Assembly (NCBI RefSeq): GCF_000374925.1 | Contig: NZ_KB895543.1 | Coordinates: forward strand, 1 to 64,000 | Direction of reading: 5' to 3' | From: Arthrobacter sp. 131MFCol6.1 | GTDB taxonomy: Bacteria > Actinomycetota > Actinomycetes > Actinomycetales > Micrococcaceae | DNA length: 64,000 nucleotides | Part shown: positions 50,598-59,424 of the stretch, one piece after another | Layout of the letters: the number at the start of each line of letters is the position of its first letter | How positions within the stretch are numbered: position 1 is the stretch's first letter | Translations under genes and position numbers: made by a program | The notes under the pieces: generated by a model | The model's database searches: none | What the model was told of the DNA's origin: nothing | Seen by the model: only the letters and a program-made list of their open reading frames with translations

Positions 50598-52023
50598 CTT
50601 CCGAAGCCCGGTCAGCCTGCCGGGCGAAAAAAAGTCCGGAATCGGTGCGGCGCTGGCGATCCTGACTTTTCTGTGTTTTGCCGTGGCCATACCGCTCATC
50701 CTGCGGTCGACGTCGGAAGCCTCCTACAGCGATACTGACTTCCTCATCCGGTACTCGGTGCTCCTCTATGCAGCCTTCCGCATGAGCGTCATTCTGTGGA
50801 AGGACCAGGTGCGACCGGTAGCCGGCGTCTTCTGGATGTTCGTCTATATCTGCCTCGGCGTTGTTCCACTGGCCCAATTGTCAACCGGCGCGTCAACCGT
50901 ACTGGCCGTCCAGGTCGACGATTCGACTTTGTACGCGACGACCGCCATCACTCTTCTCGGCTGCATCAGCTTCGATCTGGCCTATCACCTTAGACTCTTC
51001 CGGAACTTGGGAGGCCCGGCGCCCGTGCGCAAGCTGCGGAGCATGGATGCCCTGAGGATCTTTGCGACAGCCGCGATCCTGGGCGGGTTGATCTACGTGG
51101 CTCAGGTCGGCGGAATCAGCGTGTTCTTTGCCAGCCGGCAGGAGGCGAGCCAGGCCCTGGACCAGGTGAGCCCCGACAGCGGACAAGCTGCCCGGGCAAT
51201 CATCTCCGCCTTCGGTTCCGTAACCTGCCTGGTGGCGCTCATTTTCTACATCCACGTACTCCGGAAACTCCGAAGCTCCCTCAACATGCTTGACGCTGTA
51301 CTAATAGTCGGCCTGGTGGTGCTCAACGTCGTCGTCAACAACCCGATCTCCAACTCGCGTTACTGGACGCTGGCTGTGCTTTTCGGACTGGTTATGCCTC
51401 TTATCGGGTCCCGCAAAGCCCTCTTCAACGTCGCGATCGTCGGCGGGGTAGTGGCGGCGATCTTCCTTTTTCCGTTAAGCGACATCACCCGCCGGGCAGC
51501 GGGGACCGGCGTCATGCTCCAAACGGACTCGGTGTGGCGGATGATCTCGACCAAGGACTACGACCAGTTCAGCATGCTCGCGAATACCCTGGGGTTCACC
51601 CGGGATGAGGGGCTGACCTGGGGCTACCAGTTCCTTGGCGCCTTGCTGTTTTGGGTGCCGCGCGTCGTCTGGCCGACCAAACCGCTGGACAGCGGTGTTG
51701 AAGTCGGCCAGTGGATGAGCAGTGCCAACGTCAACCTGTCGTCCCCGCTGTGGGCAGAGGCCTGGATCAATTTCGGAGTAGTCGGGGTGGCAGTCACATT
51801 CGCCCTGCTCGGGCTGCTCAGCAGAAGGCTCGATGTCGGCTTCGGCGCGGGTGCATTGTCCGCCGGATCGGTGGGCTATCTGGGCGTCTCCATCTTCTCC
51901 GGGTACATGTTTATCCTGCTCCGCGGCTCTCTGCTGCAGTCGATGGGGAGGCTGCTGATCCTCGCCCTGGCCATTGCTGTTCTGAGCGTGGGCGCCAAAC
52001 GAAAGCCAGGTGACACGAAATGA
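50581..52023 (+). CDS. Wzy-like polysaccharide polymerase
   Basis: 480 residues with about eleven to twelve membrane helices and a larger outside loop around residues 330-390 (DYDQFSMLANTLGFTRDEGLTWGYQFLGALLF). It resembles the oligosaccharide repeat-unit polymerase / O-antigen ligase-type proteins by topology and by its place between glycosyltransferases and flippase. Wzy proteins are poorly conserved, so the call is by pattern. Its start overlaps the previous gene by 17 bases. Confidence 0.8.
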   Translation: MLAGSDFRSPVSLPGEKKSGIGAALAILTFLCFAVAIPLILRSTSEASYSDTDFLIRYSVLLYAAFRMSVILWKDQVRPVAGVFWMFVYICLGVVPLAQLSTGASTVLAVQVDDSTLYATTAITLLGCISFDLAYHLRLFRNLGGPAPVRKLRSMDALRIFATAAILGGLIYVAQVGGISVFFASRQEASQALDQVSPDSGQAARAIISAFGSVTCLVALIFYIHVLRKLRSSLNMLDAVLIVGLVVLNVVVNNPISNSRYWTLAVLFGLVMPLIGSRKALFNVAIVGGVVAAIFLFPLSDITRRAAGTGVMLQTDSVWRMISTKDYDQFSMLANTLGFTRDEGLTWGYQFLGALLFWVPRVVWPTKPLDSGVEVGQWMSSANVNLSSPLWAEAWINFGVVGVAVTFALLGLLSRRLDVGFGAGALSAGSVGYLGVSIFSGYMFILLRGSLLQSMGRLLILALAIAVLSVGAKRKPGDTK

Positions 52024-52778
52024 GTACGGACAAGCTCGAGCGTCCACATGCCGCGGGGCCCGGTTTTGCTCAGTCTTTCAGGGAGCTCAGCTTGGCGCAG
52101 AAGGGCAAGAAGGGGGTGCCTCTGTACTGCCTGTACGTCAACCGACCGGCTGGCCGGGTGGTCGCAGCCGCGCTCAGGAACACCCGATTCGGCCCCAACC
52201 ACGTGACTTTCGCGGGGGCGTTCCTTACCTATGGGGCGTTGCTGTGGCTGGCCTTCGGTGCAGGAACCGGGGCAGGTTCCGCTCTGGTGGGAGTAGTGCT
52301 CGCCGCCGGGTTCGTCCTCGACTCTGCAGACGGGCAGCTGGCAAGACTCCAGGGACGCAGCTCAAAATTGGGTGAGTGGCTCGACCATGTGCTGGACAGC
52401 GGGCGGATCGTCGTCCTGCACGGAGCCGTCTTCTGCTTCCTCCTGCGCACAACTTCCATCCCGGCGCTGCAGCTGGCCGCTCTGTGCGGCGTGTTCCTTT
52501 TCGCTAACTCCACAATTTTCTTCGCTGGCGCACTATTCGATCAGCTGACCCGTCAGTCCGGGCAGCGCCCATCACATCCCGGCCGCGATGCCCCACCTTC
52601 CATAACGCGATCAATTCTCACGTTGCCTGTCGACTACGGCATGACCTGCCTCGCCCTGATGACAGTGCCGTGGAGCAGCATATTCCTGCCCTGCTACGCG
52701 GTGTTGGCGATCTTCCATTGCGTCTTCTGCGCCGCCTACGTGGTGAAGTTTTCCCGTGCCCTGGCAAGGATGGACTAG
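52020..52778 (+). CDS. CDP-alcohol phosphotransferase family protein
   Basis: 252 residues with about six membrane helices. The full family motif D-x2-DG-x2-AR-x8-G-x3-D-x3-D is intact: D101, D104-G, A108-R, G118, D122, D126. These enzymes replace CMP of a CDP-alcohol with another alcohol in the membrane. Most make phospholipids, but placement between polymerase and flippase, four bases overlapping the former, points to a role in the polysaccharide, for example adding a phospho-alcohol. A TagD-like cytidylyltransferase that could make a CDP-alcohol is 3 kb away at 55577. The acceptor is unknown. Confidence 0.88.
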   Translation: MSTDKLERPHAAGPGFAQSFRELSLAQKGKKGVPLYCLYVNRPAGRVVAAALRNTRFGPNHVTFAGAFLTYGALLWLAFGAGTGAGSALVGVVLAAGFVLDSADGQLARLQGRSSKLGEWLDHVLDSGRIVVLHGAVFCFLLRTTSIPALQLAALCGVFLFANSTIFFAGALFDQLTRQSGQRPSHPGRDAPPSITRSILTLPVDYGMTCLALMTVPWSSIFLPCYAVLAIFHCVFCAAYVVKFSRALARMD

Positions 52779-54053
52779 ATGGCCCGTATGAGCAGGTACG
52801 TTGCCTTCGGCGATCAGGCCGTATCCAGCATCTCGAACTTCGTCGCGGTAGCCATTACAGCTAATGTTGCGACCGCTGGCCAGTTCGGTCAGTTCTCCTT
52901 GGGCTATGCCGGTTTGCTCCTGTTCCTGGGCGCCCAGCGTGCACTCATCGGAGAGACGCTGCTGGTCAAATACTCCGCCGCGGGCTCCCTGAAGGCCTCG
53001 GTGAGGAGAGGCGTTTTGGGTGCCAGCGTACTGGTTGCAGCCGCCACCGTTCCCTTGCTGCTGGCAGGTGCCGTCCTGGCTGACCAATCGGCCCGCCTCA
53101 TCTGGTTTGTCATCGCCGCCAGCCTGCCCTTCGTGCTCCTCCAAGACACGCTCCGGTATCTGTTCATCTGCGAGCACCGGCCATGGCGGGCGCTGCTCAT
53201 CGACGCCGTGTGGGCCGCATTGTCGATCACGTCCATGGCGGCTGTCGCGGCCACCTCCGGAGCCGTGTGGGCCGTCGTTCTCTGCTGGGGCGGCGGCGCA
53301 GCGGCAGCACTGGTCCTGGGACTTCTGTTGGGGCGGGTGCTGCCTTCGCTGCGCGATGGCAGGCGCTGGCTGGGCGTCAACCGTAACCCCGGTCTTCGCT
53401 ATCTCGGAGAGTTTTCAGCGCTCAATGCGTCCAACTTCGTCGTACTGTATCTCTTGGCGCTGCCTCTTGGCGCTGCTGGCGTGGGTGCGCTGCGGGCAGC
53501 GCAATTGCTGTTCTCACCCCTCAACACCGCCTTTTCCGCTATCAAGATGGCTGTCATTCCCGAGCTCGTACGCGCCAAAGGCACTACGGTCTTTCGAACG
53601 CGGCTGATCGAGACGTTCGTGGTCGTAGCAGCCATGGCCGGGCTGTGGGGTGCTGCCGTCATGCTGCTGCCGGGCTCCATAGGAGCCCTCGTGCTCGGCG
53701 CATCCTGGGAGGCAGCGTCCGAACTGCGACTTCCCTACTTGGTGCAATACCTGGCGATGGTTCCCTACACCGTCTTGCTGGCCTACTACAGGTCCGTCCA
53801 GGCGAACAGGCTGTCGACGCTCATGCGGGCAGTTCTGGCCCTGCTGACGCTCGTGCTGCCGCTCGCCCTGGCGTATGCAGGCGGCACCGTTGGCGCCGCC
53901 TGGGCATTTGCGCTGGCAGTGGCGGCCGCAGTGGTCGTCGGGGGGGCTGCCACCGTTGTGTCGAGAGCGCGGTCCCGTTCGCGGACAGAATCGTCGTCGC
54001 ATCGGCCGGATCCGGCGGAAGTCGAGCTCCGGCGGGCTGCTGACGCCCGGTGA
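52779..54053 (+). CDS. Wzx-like oligosaccharide flippase
   Basis: 424 residues with about twelve to fourteen helices. The N-terminus (MARMSRYVAFGDQAVSSISNFVAVAITANVATAGQFGQFSLGYAGLL) is typical of polysaccharide transporters of the MATE/MVF superfamily, followed by ALNASNFVVLYLLALPLGAAGVGALRAAQ at mid-length. It would move the lipid-linked repeat unit across the membrane. The ATG directly follows the TAG of the preceding gene. The last 30 residues are charged and probably cytoplasmic. Confidence 0.88.
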   Translation: MARMSRYVAFGDQAVSSISNFVAVAITANVATAGQFGQFSLGYAGLLLFLGAQRALIGETLLVKYSAAGSLKASVRRGVLGASVLVAAATVPLLLAGAVLADQSARLIWFVIAASLPFVLLQDTLRYLFICEHRPWRALLIDAVWAALSITSMAAVAATSGAVWAVVLCWGGGAAAALVLGLLLGRVLPSLRDGRRWLGVNRNPGLRYLGEFSALNASNFVVLYLLALPLGAAGVGALRAAQLLFSPLNTAFSAIKMAVIPELVRAKGTTVFRTRLIETFVVVAAMAGLWGAAVMLLPGSIGALVLGASWEAASELRLPYLVQYLAMVPYTVLLAYYRSVQANRLSTLMRAVLALLTLVLPLALAYAGGTVGAAWAFALAVAAAVVVGGAATVVSRARSRSRTESSSHRPDPAEVELRRAADAR

Positions 54054-54069
54054 GCGTGGGAGCAACACG

Positions 54070-54095
54070 CCGGGTGGCCGGCGCCGGGCACCCGG
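54070..54095 (+). terminator. Near-perfect palindrome between convergent genes
   Basis: CCGGGTG and CACCCGG flank a further self-complementary GCCGGCGCCGG core in the 43-base gap between the flippase and GDPD-like stops. It probably terminates both, although no T-run follows. Confidence 0.6.
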
Positions 54096-54096
54096 T

Positions 54097-55575
54097 CTAG
54101 GTGACCGAGACGCCCCTGAACTGGACGGGGACCGGGGCAGGGTAATCCTTGCAGAGACTGATATAGCCGCCGCGATACTCCCGGTCCATCGTCTCTCCGG
54201 ACCATCCGGCCCCGTCCACCCTGGAGAACCGGATGGAGGACGGCGTGACGTCGATTTTGAAGTGCAGCCATTCCCCGGGCTTTATGGGTGAGGTCGCGAT
54301 CGTCTGTAGCCGTGTGCCGGCTGGATTCCCCGGGTCGCGCCGGTACAGGACCAGCTCTCCGGCCGGCCGAATGATCAGGTGATAGCCCCCGACGCTGCTT
54401 GGCACCAACACCCGGTAGGGGGTGTCATCCTGTTGCCCGAACGCGATTCCGGCGTGCTGAAGGTTCGACGGGAGTTCCTGTGGCCAACACATTTCGAACG
54501 TAATGCTGTGGATTTCTTTCGTGACAGGACCCATCGAACCCAGGCGGTAGCTGAAGTTCTCGCTCTTATCCAGCACCACCGATGCGGATGCCGCATCGAT
54601 CACCGGTTGGGCTCCCCAGCCTTGGTCGACAGTCCAAGGAAGATCGCCGGCGGCCCGGGAGCCGGTCGAGAACGAGTCCTTGGGTTCCGCAGACGCCGAC
54701 GTCACGTAGGGGATGTTTGAGCACATCAGGCCCTGAACGCCCAGGCGGGTTATGCGGTTGGCAGTGGAACGAGTATGGATTTCCCAGCAAATTACGGGCT
54801 TGCCGTAGGCCACGACCTTGCTGACCGTCGCGTCATCGGCGGTGTGGTAAACGCCAAGATAGTCGAATCCGGCGGCGAGCTCGTCCAAACGCGGAATGGC
54901 ATCCGGCATGAAGTACCCCCACGTTTTGTAGCCGCGCTTGGCGGCTGCCGCTACCTGGAGGGCGGGGGCCGGCTGCTTCCAGATGAAATGCTCGGTGGAA
55001 TTTGGGTAGCTGTCCATCAAGTCAAGGAGCGTTCTTGTGTTCGTGCCTTGTTTGTCTTCGATGAAAATGACATGCGAAGCCGCGAACCGGTCCAGGACGT
55101 CCCGTAACTTCGGAATAGCCTCAAGAGCCGTCGACGGGCCAAGCCAAGCGCGGGCATCGACCCGGAGGCCGCTGAGCTCGGCATAGGTAAGGTCCGCGAC
55201 CTTGCGGTCCTGCCCGGTCACCCTGAGCGCACTTTGATCGTGATGGCACACCAGCACGCCGTCCTTGGTGGCGTTCACCGAAACCTCGAGGGCCGGAACA
55301 CCGAAATTTACCGACTGCGCGTATGCCTGCATAGTGTGTTCCGGCCAGTTATCTCCAGAGCCGCGGTGCGCCACAAAGAAGCGATTCTTTTCAAATAGCG
55401 TGGCTACCGTGTGAATTTCTGGGGTTTCAACAGGCGGACGGGCGGGCGTGCATCCGGCCAGAAATAATCCCGAGGCTCCAAGGAGGATGGCCTGGCGCCG
55501 GGAGAGGGGTCCGGAATTTTCCGGAATATTCCCAGTACTGGTTCGTACTTTCCCTGCACTTTGATTTGCATGCAT
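54097..55575 (-). CDS. Glycerophosphodiester phosphodiesterase-like lipoprotein
   Basis: 492 residues. Twin arginine (R26-R27) and lipobox FLAGC with Cys42 indicate an exported lipoprotein. The GDPD barrel (about 65-310) shows H70-R71 in FVAHRG and H112-D113 in CHHDQ. The metal pair normally E-x-D is E97-V-S99, so one metal ligand is replaced. A separate C-terminal beta-sandwich (about 330-490, WLHFKIDVTPSSIRFSRVDG) looks like a carbohydrate-binding domain. It may cut phosphodiester-linked groups on cell-surface polymer, or bind only. It starts one base after the stop of the cytidylyltransferase gene, so the two are coupled. Confidence 0.85.
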   Translation of the reverse strand: MHANQSAGKVRTSTGNIPENSGPLSRRQAILLGASGLFLAGCTPARPPVETPEIHTVATLFEKNRFFVAHRGSGDNWPEHTMQAYAQSVNFGVPALEVSVNATKDGVLVCHHDQSALRVTGQDRKVADLTYAELSGLRVDARAWLGPSTALEAIPKLRDVLDRFAASHVIFIEDKQGTNTRTLLDLMDSYPNSTEHFIWKQPAPALQVAAAAKRGYKTWGYFMPDAIPRLDELAAGFDYLGVYHTADDATVSKVVAYGKPVICWEIHTRSTANRITRLGVQGLMCSNIPYVTSASAEPKDSFSTGSRAAGDLPWTVDQGWGAQPVIDAASASVVLDKSENFSYRLGSMGPVTKEIHSITFEMCWPQELPSNLQHAGIAFGQQDDTPYRVLVPSSVGGYHLIIRPAGELVLYRRDPGNPAGTRLQTIATSPIKPGEWLHFKIDVTPSSIRFSRVDGAGWSGETMDREYRGGYISLCKDYPAPVPVQFRGVSVT

Positions 55576-55576
55576 T

Positions 55577-56029
55577 TCACGCCTGCAATGACTCGTTGTC
55601 TTCAACGCCGCTTTCAAGCAGATTCAGGGCGCGCCGCAGCATGGTGCTGGAGGTGTGAACGGTGTAGGGGAAGTACACGACGTCGACGCCGAGCGCCAGC
55701 ATGCCGGCTTCGAGGCGGTTTCCCTTTTCTGTTCCGCGCCAATCATCGCCTTTGAAAATTACATGGAATCCAACGGCACGCCAGGCATCGACTTTGTCCG
55801 GGTAGTTGTCTACGACCACCTCATCGACAAGCCGGATATTACGGACGATCTCGAGCCGTTCATGAAGGGGCACGACAGGCTCTTTGTTCTTCATGAGCAG
55901 TGTCGCTTCAGTGGAGACCACTCCGGCGACCAGATAGTCGCAGTGCAACCGCGCATGTTTGAGCAGGTTGAGGTGCCCGACATGGAAAAGATCGTAGACA
56001 CCCGATGCATAGCCGATACGAACAGTCAC
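55577..56029 (-). CDS. Glycerol-3-phosphate cytidylyltransferase-like protein (TagD-like)
   Basis: 150 residues. The nucleotidyltransferase motif HxGH is present at 16-19 (DLFHVGHLNLL) and the second motif in HTSSTMLRR near the C-terminus (ISSTxxR type). Between them FKGDDWRGTEKG is as in TagD. It would join CTP to glycerol-3-phosphate or a similar phospho-alcohol, giving the CDP-alcohol used by the CDP-alcohol phosphotransferase encoded at 52020; that pathway link is inference. GTG start, weak SD. First gene of a two-gene transcript with the GDPD-like lipoprotein. Confidence 0.88.
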   Translation of the reverse strand: MTVRIGYASGVYDLFHVGHLNLLKHARLHCDYLVAGVVSTEATLLMKNKEPVVPLHERLEIVRNIRLVDEVVVDNYPDKVDAWRAVGFHVIFKGDDWRGTEKGNRLEAGMLALGVDVVYFPYTVHTSSTMLRRALNLLESGVEDNESLQA

Positions 56030-56316
56030 AACGAACTCGATTCTTCACGAATGCCGAATAGGTCATAGGCACCGGCCGGCCGTCGAGGCGCTGGGCTGGT
56101 CCCCCCAATTCCATGCTGAGGGTGTTATTGCCTGACGCAAAGCACTTTAGGGAGAAACGCGTGGGCGGGCGGCTAAAGCAGGTAGCGGGGCTAGTAAGAC
56201 AAGTAGGAGGGGTGGAAAAGCTAGTAGGAGCAACCGTTCCCGCCCTTGGCCTTTGCTGATTTGATCTTGGTAGCTTCAGCCCTGAAGTTCATGATTACGT
56301 AACCGGGGGGGACTCC
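56030..56316. other. Divergent spacer before the large secreted protein
   Basis: Almost 290 bases with no gene. A 6-base dyad CTTCAG-CC-CTGAAG is at 56274-56287. AGTAGGAG-type short repeats occur at 56195-56230. No promoter could be called with confidence on either strand. Confidence 0.5.
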
Positions 56317-59300
56317 ATGCGTCAAAAAATCCCAGCTGTTCTAGCGGGTATTGCGCTAGCGGTGGCGCCGTTAATTGCCACCAGCAGCTCCGCGCTCGCT
56401 CTATCTCCGGGAGTTGCGTTTTCCGCCAACGCCCTCCCGACTTGGCAGACAAACGGCGTTGCCTGGACCATGGCCCAGTCAAACGGTGTTGTCTACGCCG
56501 GCGGAACTTTCACCCAGATCCGGCCTCCTGGCACCGCTGCCGGTAGCACCCAGTCAAGAAATGCGGTGAACTTCGCGGCCTTCGACGCGTTCACCGGCAA
56601 CCCAACTTCCTGCGCCTTGTCCGTGACGGGCGGCACAGGTACAACCGTTCGTGCCCTGGCGGTAACGCCGGACGGCAGCCGGCTCTATGTGGGCGGTCTG
56701 TTTGGGGCCATCAACGGCGTCAACACCACCCGCATCGCTGCCGTTAAGCTTCCTGGCTGCACGGTAGACACGACCTTCCGGCCGGCAATCGTCTCGGCGA
56801 CGGTCCGGACAATCGAGGCCACGAACACCGCCGTCTATTTCGGTGGCGACTTCCAAACGGTCGGGTCCGAGGCCCGTAGCCGCTACGCGGCCATGGACTC
56901 AAACGGCGGGCTCCTGCCGTGGGCGCCGGCCGTCAACGCGTCGGCTCGAGCGCTGACTGTTCCCGCCGGCCGCAACGTCGTCGTTCTGGGCGGCGATTTC
57001 GCAACTGTGAACGGCGTTGCCTCGCAGTCGATCGCCGTCGTCGACGCAACCACCGGCGCGAACGTGCGGACTTACGGCAGCTCGTTCATTTCACGCACGT
57101 CGTTCACGAAGTCCATTGTCAACGATGGGCAGAACTTCTACATCGGCAACGAGGGCACCGGGGGCGGCGTCTTCGACGGGCGGGCACGATTTAGCCTTGA
57201 TACGTATGACCAGGTGTGGAGGGACACCTGCCTCGGAGCCACCCAGGCGGTGGACGTCTACGGCGGTGTCCTCTACGCCGCCAGCCACGAGCACGACTGC
57301 TCGACCATGAATGAAATGGCAGACGGCGTCCGGCAGCACCTGACTGCGCAGAGCGTAAACGCCCCGGCACCACAACTGGGGTGGAGCCCTGACACCAACG
57401 ACGGTATTGGTGAGGGCATTGGTCCGAGGGCCATCGTCCACACGAATCGGGGTTCGGGCGACATGCTCTGGGTCGCCGGCGAATTCACCACCACCAACGG
57501 CGCCGCCCAGCAGGGCCTGACCAGGTTCGGCCCCGGCCCGGGAACTGTGGCACCTTCCTCGCCCAGCAACGTCAGCGCGGAAAGCGTCAAGGCCGGCGAA
57601 AACCAGATCCGGTGGCGGGCCAGCCTCGACAACGATGACTCGGGGCTGACCTACAGCGTCTACCGGAACGGCTCGACGACACCGCTGGGAACTGTCAACG
57701 CCAACTCGCTGTGGTGGTCGACCGGCCAGGTGTCCTTCACGGACAAGACAGCCGTACCCGGAACGCAGTACAGCTACCGCGTCCGGGCGACTGACGGCAC
57801 CAATACCGGTCCGCTCTCGGCCTCGGTGGCCGTCACAACAGCACGGAACACCGCAGCCTACCCGGCCGCTGTCCTTGGGGCAGGTGCCAGCACGTACTGG
57901 CGGCTTGACGGCAACGGTCCGACGGTCGGCGCCGACAGCTCTGCGGGCAACAACCTGGAACTGAGCTATGGCGGACCGGCATTTGCCGGCGACACAGGAG
58001 CCATTGCCAATGACACCAGCCGCTCGACGACGTTCAACGGCACGGGCGCATACGCCTACGGCCAGAATCGGGGCAATGCGCCCACCGTCTACAGCGCGGA
58101 GGTCTGGTTCAAGACGAACACGACCAGGGGCGGGAAGATCTTCGGCTTCGGCAATGGCCAGCCGAACCGGCACGGTACCAATCCCGGACTCAGCAGCAGT
58201 TACGACCGGAACCTCTACATGACGAACGCGGGCACGCTGATCTTCGGTGTCTATGTCAACGGCACAAGGACGGTCAGCACGGCTCTGCCCTACAACGACA
58301 ACGCCTGGCACCACGCGGTGGCGACGCAGGGCAGCGACGGCATGCGGCTGTACGTTGACGGAACCCAGATCGGCGCGCTGCCGAATCAGACTGCAGCGCA
58401 AAGCTACTGGGGTTCGTGGAAGATTGGCGGAGACCAGCTGAACAGCTGGCCGTTGCGGCCCTTGAGCAACTACTTCGCCGGCTCCATCGACGAGTTCGCC
58501 GTGTACCCGACGGTACTTTCGGCAGCGCAGGTCACCGACCACTTCAACATCGGCAAGGGAATAGGACAGCCGATCCCCGACACACAAGCTCCCGCGGCCG
58601 TGACAGGAGTTGCGGCCGCGGTACATGCCAGTGATGTGGCGGTTTCCTGGAACGAAACCACTGACAACGTCGGAGTTACTGAGTACCAGGTCCACCGTTC
58701 CGATACCAGCGGGTTCACCCCGTCAGCTGCCACCCTCGTCGCTACCGTGAACGGGAGCACGCTCAGCTGGACCGACGCGGGCCGCCCGGCCGGAACGTCG
58801 TACTACCAGGTTCTCGCCGCCGACGAGGCCGCCAATGTAAGCGGCCCGTCCAACGAAGCCTCCGCAACGGTGGTTCCGTTACCGCAGCCGGTCTCGCTCA
58901 CGCTGACACCGACCGCCGACACCTACGTGAACGCGGGAGCGCCGAATACCGCAACAGGGTCCTTCACGACCCTGGCCACCAGGGGTACGTCGGCCTACAT
59001 CACCTACATGAGGTTCAATGCGTCCTCGCAGGTTCCTGCGGGCCAGCACCTCGTGTCGGCGACCTTGAGGTTCTCAACTACGGCGGATTCGTTTGCAGGG
59101 TCCGCCGATCCGCAGCAGACGGTGGCGATGGCCGGTGACTGGTCCGAGGCGACGACGACCTACAACAACCGCCCGCAAACCAGCAGCACCTTGCTGGGAA
59201 CGCTGGACGGTCCGACGGCACCGAACGCGTCGTACTCCATTTCACTCGACGCGGCCGCAATCTCGGCAGCACTCGCAGGTGACATCAACTTCTCGATGCA

Positions 59301-59394
59301 GAGCGCAGGAACCGACAACATGTGGTTCTTCTCGCGGGAAGCCACTGCTGTCAAACGTCCGGCCCTGGTCCTGAACTTCGAGCCGAATCCCTAG
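56317..59394 (+). CDS. Large secreted multidomain protein: beta-propeller-like, FN3, LamG, FN3, DNRLRE
   Basis: 1025 residues. Sec signal peptide (about 1-29). Residues 30-405 carry repeated blades such as LYVGGLFGAINGVNTTRIA, VYFGGDFQTVGSEARSRYA and LGGDFATVNGVASQSIAV, a propeller of the type often seen in actinobacterial exported proteins. They are followed by a fibronectin-III domain (about 411-510), a LamG/concanavalin domain (about 519-745, ending FAGSIDEFAVYPTVLSAAQV), a second FN3 (about 755-850) and a CBM96/DNRLRE-type domain (about 857-1025, starting SLTLTPTADTYVNAGAP). It is probably a carbohydrate-binding surface or matrix protein. Its place beside the polymer genes suggests it binds that polymer; this is inference. 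It has GGGGGGA before ATG. Confidence 0.86.
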   Translation: MRQKIPAVLAGIALAVAPLIATSSSALALSPGVAFSANALPTWQTNGVAWTMAQSNGVVYAGGTFTQIRPPGTAAGSTQSRNAVNFAAFDAFTGNPTSCALSVTGGTGTTVRALAVTPDGSRLYVGGLFGAINGVNTTRIAAVKLPGCTVDTTFRPAIVSATVRTIEATNTAVYFGGDFQTVGSEARSRYAAMDSNGGLLPWAPAVNASARALTVPAGRNVVVLGGDFATVNGVASQSIAVVDATTGANVRTYGSSFISRTSFTKSIVNDGQNFYIGNEGTGGGVFDGRARFSLDTYDQVWRDTCLGATQAVDVYGGVLYAASHEHDCSTMNEMADGVRQHLTAQSVNAPAPQLGWSPDTNDGIGEGIGPRAIVHTNRGSGDMLWVAGEFTTTNGAAQQGLTRFGPGPGTVAPSSPSNVSAESVKAGENQIRWRASLDNDDSGLTYSVYRNGSTTPLGTVNANSLWWSTGQVSFTDKTAVPGTQYSYRVRATDGTNTGPLSASVAVTTARNTAAYPAAVLGAGASTYWRLDGNGPTVGADSSAGNNLELSYGGPAFAGDTGAIANDTSRSTTFNGTGAYAYGQNRGNAPTVYSAEVWFKTNTTRGGKIFGFGNGQPNRHGTNPGLSSSYDRNLYMTNAGTLIFGVYVNGTRTVSTALPYNDNAWHHAVATQGSDGMRLYVDGTQIGALPNQTAAQSYWGSWKIGGDQLNSWPLRPLSNYFAGSIDEFAVYPTVLSAAQVTDHFNIGKGIGQPIPDTQAPAAVTGVAAAVHASDVAVSWNETTDNVGVTEYQVHRSDTSGFTPSAATLVATVNGSTLSWTDAGRPAGTSYYQVLAADEAANVSGPSNEASATVVPLPQPVSLTLTPTADTYVNAGAPNTATGSFTTLATRGTSAYITYMRFNASSQVPAGQHLVSATLRFSTTADSFAGSADPQQTVAMAGDWSEATTTYNNRPQTSSTLLGTLDGPTAPNASYSISLDAAAISAALAGDINFSMQSAGTDNMWFFSREATAVKRPALVLNFEPNP

Positions 59395-59424
59395 GTAAGA
59401 ATAGCTCTCGAAAGAAAACATCCC

